Below are positions 60,180-64,000 of a stretch of DNA of 64,000 nucleotides, one piece after another. Source of the DNA: JASBYZ01 sp029983705 (GTDB lineage Bacteria > Actinomycetota > Coriobacteriia > Coriobacteriales > JAEZZM01); the NCBI GenBank assembly GCA_965119715.1, contig OZ221969.1, positions 744,001 through 808,000 on the forward strand, read 5' to 3'. How positions within the stretch are numbered: position 1 is the first letter of the stretch; each line of letters starts with the position of its first letter. The notes under the pieces are model-generated. The model was not told where the DNA came from and searched no databases. It was given only the letters and a program-made list of their open reading frames with translations. The position numbers and the translations under genes are program-made.

Positions 60180-60689
60180 TTGATCATTTTAGGCATAGAC
60201 CCAGGCCTTGCCAATACCGGTTGGGGCATCATAGAAACCAGGTCAGGGCGCTACCGTGCTCATGCCTATGGTTGCATTCAAACTCATAAGTCAACAGATT
60301 TAGCGTGGCGCCTCAAGCAAATTTATGATGAACTCAATCAGGTAATAGAAAAATATCAACCTCGTGAAGTAGCTATAGAAAAAATCTTCTTTGGGGAAAA
60401 CGCAAAAAGTGCTATGGCAACAGGTCAAGCGCGCGGTGCAGCTTTGGTGGCTTGTGCAGGGTGTGGGCTTGAAATGGGAGAGTATACCCCGTTACAAATT
60501 AAGCAGGCAGTTGTTGGTACAGGTAGTGCAGATAAGGCGCAGGTTCAATACATGGTTCGTGAGCTCTTAAAGCTCGATCACATTCCAAAACCTGACCACT
60601 GCGCTGATGCCTTGGCTGCTGCAATTTGTCACGCGCACTTAAGGCGCTATCATCAACTTAAAAGAGATTATGAGCAATTACATAGATAG
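60180..60689 (+). CDS. ruvC: Holliday junction resolvase RuvC
   Basis: 169 residues, TTG start after GGGGATAGAG. The catalytic acidic residues are Asp7 in ILGIDPGLANTGWG, Glu in EVAIEKIFFGENAKSA near 66, and the Asp pair in PDHCADALAAAI near 139-142. It cuts Holliday junctions resolved by RuvAB branch migration. First gene of the ruvC-ruvA-ruvB operon under the SOS box. Confidence 0.96.
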   Translation: MIILGIDPGLANTGWGIIETRSGRYRAHAYGCIQTHKSTDLAWRLKQIYDELNQVIEKYQPREVAIEKIFFGENAKSAMATGQARGAALVACAGCGLEMGEYTPLQIKQAVVGTGSADKAQVQYMVRELLKLDHIPKPDHCADALAAAICHAHLRRYHQLKRDYEQLHR

Positions 60690-60702
60690 GCGGTAAGTAG
60701 AC

Positions 60703-61317
60703 TTGATTGTATCTATTAGAGGGACTCTTTTAGAGCGCGATATGTCAAGCTGCGTTATAGAGGCAGCAGGTGTGGGCTACGGTCTGGGCGTTTCTGCCAA
60801 TACTGCCGCCCAACTTGGAGAGCTTGGTCAAGAGATTATGCTCTACACCTACTTGCAGGTACGAGAGGATGCGCAGCTGCTCTATGGCTTTATAAGTAAA
60901 GAGGAGCGCCACACCTTTGAAAAACTTATTGGGGTAAGTGGTATTGGTCCAAAGGTGGCCTTAGCTATACTTTCTACCTATACTCCTCAAGAGCTTGTAC
61001 ACATCATTATTGATGCAGATGATAAGCGGATGTCACAGGTACCAGGAGTTGGTAAAAAGACTGCTTCTCGTATTATTTTAGAGCTTAAAAGCGTGTTTGA
61101 GAAAGATCCGGACTTTTCACAAGTTATCATGAATCATAACTTGGGAATGGATCAAATTCCTCAGAGTGCCTCGGCACTTTCTGAGGCTGTTCAAGCCTTA
61201 CTCTCTATGGGTTTTGTTGAAGAAGAAGCTGAGCTTGCTCTTAAGGGATATGATGGTAAGCAGGATGATGTGGCAGCAACACTGCAGTATGCGCTTAAGA
61301 GATTAGGCAGGTCATAG
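60703..61317 (+). CDS. ruvA: Holliday junction branch migration protein RuvA
   Basis: 204 residues, TTG start. The N-terminal OB fold begins IVSIRGTLLERD. Two helix-hairpin-helix motifs follow, at LIGVSGIGPKVALAIL near 75-92 and VPGVGKKTASRIILELK near 110-127. The C-terminal RuvB-binding domain (ALLSMGFVEEEAELAL) closes it. It starts 13 bases after ruvC. Confidence 0.96.
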   Translation: MIVSIRGTLLERDMSSCVIEAAGVGYGLGVSANTAAQLGELGQEIMLYTYLQVREDAQLLYGFISKEERHTFEKLIGVSGIGPKVALAILSTYTPQELVHIIIDADDKRMSQVPGVGKKTASRIILELKSVFEKDPDFSQVIMNHNLGMDQIPQSASALSEAVQALLSMGFVEEEAELALKGYDGKQDDVAATLQYALKRLGRS

Positions 61318-61320
61318 TTT

Positions 61321-62379
61321 ATGAGTATATGGGAAGCTGATGATTCAGTTGATATGTGGGAAGACGTATCAGAAAGACCGTCTAGACTTACCTCTCAAAA
61401 TTTAACCGAAGATGATTTGGGGCTTGAACATACACTACGCCCTCAAAACTTGGATGAATACCTTGGCCAGGAGCGCGTAAAGTCAAACCTTAAAGTTTTA
61501 ATTAGTGCTGCAACAAAACGCCAAGAGCCACTTGACCATGTCTTATTAAGTGGCCCTCCAGGACTTGGTAAAACAACCCTTGCCAATGTGGTTGCAAATG
61601 AAATGCATGTAAATATGAAAACAAGCTCTGGTCCTGCAATTGAGCGAACTGGAGACCTTGCAGCAATCCTTACCAACTTAGATGAGGGTGACGTCTTATT
61701 TATTGATGAGATTCACCGCCTAAACAGACAAATTGAAGAGATTTTATATCCGGCGATGGAGGACTTCTTTTTAGATATTGTTATTGGAAAAGGTCCTGCA
61801 GCACGCTCAATCAGACTTGAGATTCCACGTTTTACCCTCATTGGTGCTACAACAAGAACTGGTCTTTTAACTGGTCCTTTGCGTGATAGGTTTGGTATTT
61901 CCTTTAGGCTTGATTACTACAAAGATAAAGAGCTACAAGAAATTGTTACCCGCTCAGCTGGGATACTTGAGATAGATATAGAAAGCCAAGGCAGTGAAGA
62001 GATTGCACGAAGGTCTCGCGGAACACCTCGTCTAGCAAATAGACTCTTAAAGCGTGTAAGAGACTATGCACAGGTTCATAAACACTCCTGCATTACTGAG
62101 GATGTTGCAGCTGAGGCTCTCTCATTTTTTGAGGTGGACTCACTTGGTCTAGACTGGATGGACGTAAAGATTCTTGAAACGCTTGCAAAGACTTTTTACG
62201 GAAAACCGGTTGGCCTTAACACTCTTGCAAGTACGGTAGGAGAAGATCCAGCTACACTTGAGGATGTCTATGAGCCATTTTTACTCCAGCAGGGTCTTAT
62301 TTTGCGTACTCCAAAAGGAAGACAGGCAACACCTCGCACCTATGCTCATTTAGGTATTGCTCTGCCTAAGTTTGATTAA
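61321..62379 (+). CDS. ruvB: Holliday junction branch migration ATPase RuvB
   Basis: 352 residues. Walker A is SGPPGLGKTTLAN near residue 80, Walker B VLFIDEIHRLNRQIEE near 128, sensor 1 LIGATTRTGLLTGPLRDRFGI near 177, and the C-terminal winged helix holds GRQATPRTYAHLG. The RPQNLDEYLGQ motif is at the N-terminal boundary. It powers branch migration with RuvA. It starts three bases after ruvA. Confidence 0.97.
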   Translation: MSIWEADDSVDMWEDVSERPSRLTSQNLTEDDLGLEHTLRPQNLDEYLGQERVKSNLKVLISAATKRQEPLDHVLLSGPPGLGKTTLANVVANEMHVNMKTSSGPAIERTGDLAAILTNLDEGDVLFIDEIHRLNRQIEEILYPAMEDFFLDIVIGKGPAARSIRLEIPRFTLIGATTRTGLLTGPLRDRFGISFRLDYYKDKELQEIVTRSAGILEIDIESQGSEEIARRSRGTPRLANRLLKRVRDYAQVHKHSCITEDVAAEALSFFEVDSLGLDWMDVKILETLAKTFYGKPVGLNTLASTVGEDPATLEDVYEPFLLQQGLILRTPKGRQATPRTYAHLGIALPKFD

Positions 62380-62398
62380 TTTTTAAAGTGGACAAAAT

Positions 62399-62761
62399 AT
62401 GTTGCGCCGTGATTATTTAGAGCGAATGATTGAGCAGTTTAGCCAAAGTTTAGAGACTGCCCGCTTAAAAGAAGAGCGCGGTGCTTATTCTGGAGCAATT
62501 GATGACTTGGCGCGTGCACTTTCGCGCGCGCTTAACTTAAGCCCGCATACCTTACTCTCACTTAATCCATCCTCACTTCTTACCATGGTTACCCTCTCTC
62601 AAATTAGTGCAGAGCATGCGGTATACCTCTCATTTTTGCTCTACCGTATGGCACAAATTGAAGAGGAGGCAGAGCGTGAGAGTGCTCGTCTTCGATACGC
62701 TCAGGCACAAGCAATCTCAGAGCACTACGGCTTTAGCCTTGGAGAAAACCCCTTTACATAA
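62399..62761 (+). CDS. DUF6483-like hypothetical protein
   Basis: 120 residues, all-helical and soluble, rich in Leu, Ala and Glu. The opening MLRRDYLERMIEQFSQSLE and the later helices resemble the DUF6483 family of short Bacillota/Actinomycetota proteins. It sits 19 bases after ruvB, likely at the end of the same operon. Function is unknown. Confidence 0.6.
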   Translation: MLRRDYLERMIEQFSQSLETARLKEERGAYSGAIDDLARALSRALNLSPHTLLSLNPSSLLTMVTLSQISAEHAVYLSFLLYRMAQIEEEAERESARLRYAQAQAISEHYGFSLGENPFT

Positions 62762-62766
62762 GCAAT

Positions 62767-62801
62767 AAAAAATCGGCCCGCATCTATCATGATACGAGCC
62801 G
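62767..62801 (-). terminator. Rho-independent terminator of the superoxide reductase unit
   Basis: On the minus strand CGGCTCGTATC pairs with GATGCGGGCCG (two G-T pairs) around a six-base loop, followed by ATTTTTT. The left side would also serve the convergent DUF6483-like gene as a weaker stop. Confidence 0.8.
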
Positions 62802-62833
62802 AATACCTACAAGTTAAAAAAGTAAGCTCAAAC

Positions 62834-63172
62834 TTAAGCCTCTACCTCAATAACGTTTGACTTCCAAACGCCGTGAAGGTTGCAGTTCTCAAGAGCATAT
62901 ACCTTGTCGCCAGCCTTAACTTCTACCTCAAACTCTGCCTTTGCAGTGTCATCAGCGCTCAGTTTTTTCTCGCCAACAAGTTCATCGTTTACAAAAAGGT
63001 TAATCTCGTCGATGAGATGCTCCTCAGTTTGTGGATGTTCAAGACGCTTACCTACAGTTACATAAAATTTGCCGTCTTCTTGGCAGAGGTCTGGGAAGTG
63101 TTTCTTCTCAAAATCCTCAGCGTTCTCAACGTCTTTTACCTCATGAATCTCAACATTCTTATCAATAGCCAT
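62834..63172 (-). CDS. Superoxide reductase (neelaredoxin/desulfoferrodoxin domain)
   Basis: 112 residues forming the single catalytic domain without the N-terminal desulforedoxin part. The Fe(His)4Cys site is visible: EKHFP near residue 25-29, LEHPQTEEHLI near 47-57, and the C-terminal CNLHGVWKS, with Cys and His ligands, near 98-102. It reduces superoxide to peroxide in anaerobes without producing oxygen. It is separated from the marR-type gene by 70 bases with its own promoter-like sequence. Confidence 0.92.
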   Translation of the reverse strand: MAIDKNVEIHEVKDVENAEDFEKKHFPDLCQEDGKFYVTVGKRLEHPQTEEHLIDEINLFVNDELVGEKKLSADDTAKAEFEVEVKAGDKVYALENCNLHGVWKSNVIEVEA

Positions 63173-63198
63173 TTACTTTCCTCCCACGGGTAAAGAAT

Positions 63199-63226
63199 TT
63201 TATAAGGGTGCGCAGCCGCGCATAAA
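63199..63226 (-). promoter_or_regulatory. Promoter of the superoxide reductase gene with palindrome in the spacer
   Basis: On the minus strand TTTATG (63221-63226) and TATAAA (63199-63204) are 16 bases apart. The spacer and -35 edge hold a perfect inverted repeat TGCGC-N4-GCGCA (63209-63222), which would suit a repressor such as the neighbouring MarR protein. Confidence 0.5.
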
Positions 63227-63242
63227 CATATGGTTCCCACTT

Positions 63243-63713
63243 TTAGGAGCGATTATCACTTAAATCATTTAAACTATCAATTGAATCTGAAAGTTCTTGC
63301 ATAAAACGAGCGCTCTGAGCTAGCTCTTTACTAGAAAAACCCTTGAATAAAATAGATATGTAGTTTGTGTACATATCCTCTGATTGGCTTACAAAGCGTT
63401 TTCCTTTGGCGCTCAAGCAAATTTGTAAGCTTCGCTTGTCAAGTTCTGAGGGCTCAACTTTTACATAGCCTTTATGCTCTAAGTTATTGATTAAACTTTT
63501 TGTATTTTGTCGAGAAGTTCCGAGCCAATTTGCAAGCTCGACTAAACTTAGAGGATAATCTAGTTGGTATAGTTCTCTAAGCAGCCTAAACTGCTTTGCG
63601 GAGACCTCATCAAAGAGTTGATCACCTTGGTTTTGAAGCTTTTGGGCTATCAAACTAATTGCGTTATAAATAAACTCTTGATGTAGCTCTTGACTCATAT
63701 ATGTAAGTCCCAC
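63243..63713 (-). CDS. MarR family transcriptional regulator
   Basis: 156 residues. The winged helix is clear: recognition region PLSLVELANWLGTSRQNTKSLINNLEHKGYVKVEPSELDKRS at about residues 55-96, with the wing basic residues LDKRSLQI. N- and C-terminal helices form the dimer interface. It is upstream of the superoxide reductase gene on the same strand and divergent from fhs. One or both could be its targets. No redox-sensing Cys pair is present (a single Cys). Confidence 0.88.
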   Translation of the reverse strand: MGLTYMSQELHQEFIYNAISLIAQKLQNQGDQLFDEVSAKQFRLLRELYQLDYPLSLVELANWLGTSRQNTKSLINNLEHKGYVKVEPSELDKRSLQICLSAKGKRFVSQSEDMYTNYISILFKGFSSKELAQSARFMQELSDSIDSLNDLSDNRS

Positions 63714-63792
63714 CTCAAAGTAGTGTGTATACGTTTAAAATAGACCTATACCTATCATATAAAATTTATTCAGGAATTGCAGGAGTTGACAG

Positions 63793-64000
63793 ATGAAAGC
63801 GGATATAGAAATTGCTAACGAAGCCAAGATCTTGCCTATCACTGAAATTGCTCAGAGCGTGGGTATTTTAGATGATGAGCTTGAGCTGTACGGAAACTAT
63901 AAAGCAAAGGTCTCTCTTGACGTACTCAAACGCTTAAAAGATAAGCCTAACGGAAAATACATTGACGTTACTGCGGTAACTCCAACTCCATTAGGAGAGG
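63793..64000 (+). CDS. fhs: Formate-tetrahydrofolate ligase, 5' part (runs off the window)
   Basis: The first 69 codons are present, cut by the window end. The opening DIEIANEAKILPITEIAQSVGI, LELYGNYKAKVSLDVL and IDVTAVTPTPLGE are the hallmark N-terminus of Fhs; the ATP-binding loop follows directly. The ATG has AGGAG ribosome bases nine bases upstream. The enzyme activates formate onto tetrahydrofolate, linking formate made by fermentation to one-carbon metabolism and to the glycine cleavage folate pool. Confidence 0.92.
   Translation, partial: MKADIEIANEAKILPITEIAQSVGILDDELELYGNYKAKVSLDVLKRLKDKPNGKYIDVTAVTPTPLGE

Overview
The window reads as a chromosomal segment of a low-GC, strictly anaerobic, fermentative bacterium. 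Several features point to the Actinomycetota class Coriobacteriia, most plausibly an Atopobium/Fannyhessea-like member: the mix of housekeeping genes, a LexA box of GAAC-N4-GTTC type, a Tat-exported DMSO-reductase-family enzyme, a superoxide reductase and roughly 40 % GC. This assignment is inferred from gene content; no 16S rRNA gene is present.

Layout. 1-900: the broken end of an ABC-transporter ATPase gene and a GNAT acetyltransferase. 1137-16300: a complete formate hydrogenlyase locus on the plus strand. It holds hydN, fdhF with an in-frame UGA selenocysteine codon and SECIS hairpin, hyfA to hyfI, an HycH-like assembly gene, the hycI protease and the formate channel focA, and it ends at a strong terminator. 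16425-22540: housekeeping and envelope genes (C39-like peptidase, URO-D-like protein, murI-rph-rdgB, DUF308 protein, dtd, small membrane protein, GNAT). 22646-29342: a full glycine cleavage operon (gcvT, gcvH, gcvPA, gcvPB) with its own lipoate ligase and dihydrolipoamide dehydrogenase. 29378-33435, minus strand: MetE-like methyltransferase, DUF364 protein, tRNA-Lys and tRNA-His, PanE-like reductase, nitroreductase. 33558-34976: mnmA and a rhodanese.

34977-45100 is the accessory part. It contains an OLD-family nuclease gene cut by an in-frame stop, an AT-rich stretch next to a tRNA Arg/Gly/Pro cluster, arsM, a DMSO-reductase-type operon (catalytic subunit, FeS subunit, TorD-like chaperone, no membrane anchor), an array of four 23-bp repeats leading into a DUF4143 ATPase gene, and a 32-codon membrane-peptide gene. 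45104-50374: tRNA-Leu, tig, clpP, clpX, then a RelB/RelE-type toxin-antitoxin pair bracketed by an exact 27-bp direct repeat, and a TVP38-family membrane protein. 50594-64000: valS, folC, zinc-ribbon protein, thrS, an unknown gene, cardiolipin synthase, mntP, ruvCAB behind an SOS box, a DUF6483-type gene, superoxide reductase, a MarR regulator and the start of fhs.

Metabolic reading. Formate, presumably from pyruvate formate-lyase elsewhere, can leave through FocA, be split to H2 and CO2 by the FdhF-Hyf complex with possible ion translocation by the HyfB/D/F antiporter-like subunits, or enter the folate pool through Fhs. The glycine cleavage system feeds the same folate pool. The SelA/B/C/D machinery needed to decode UGA must lie outside the window.
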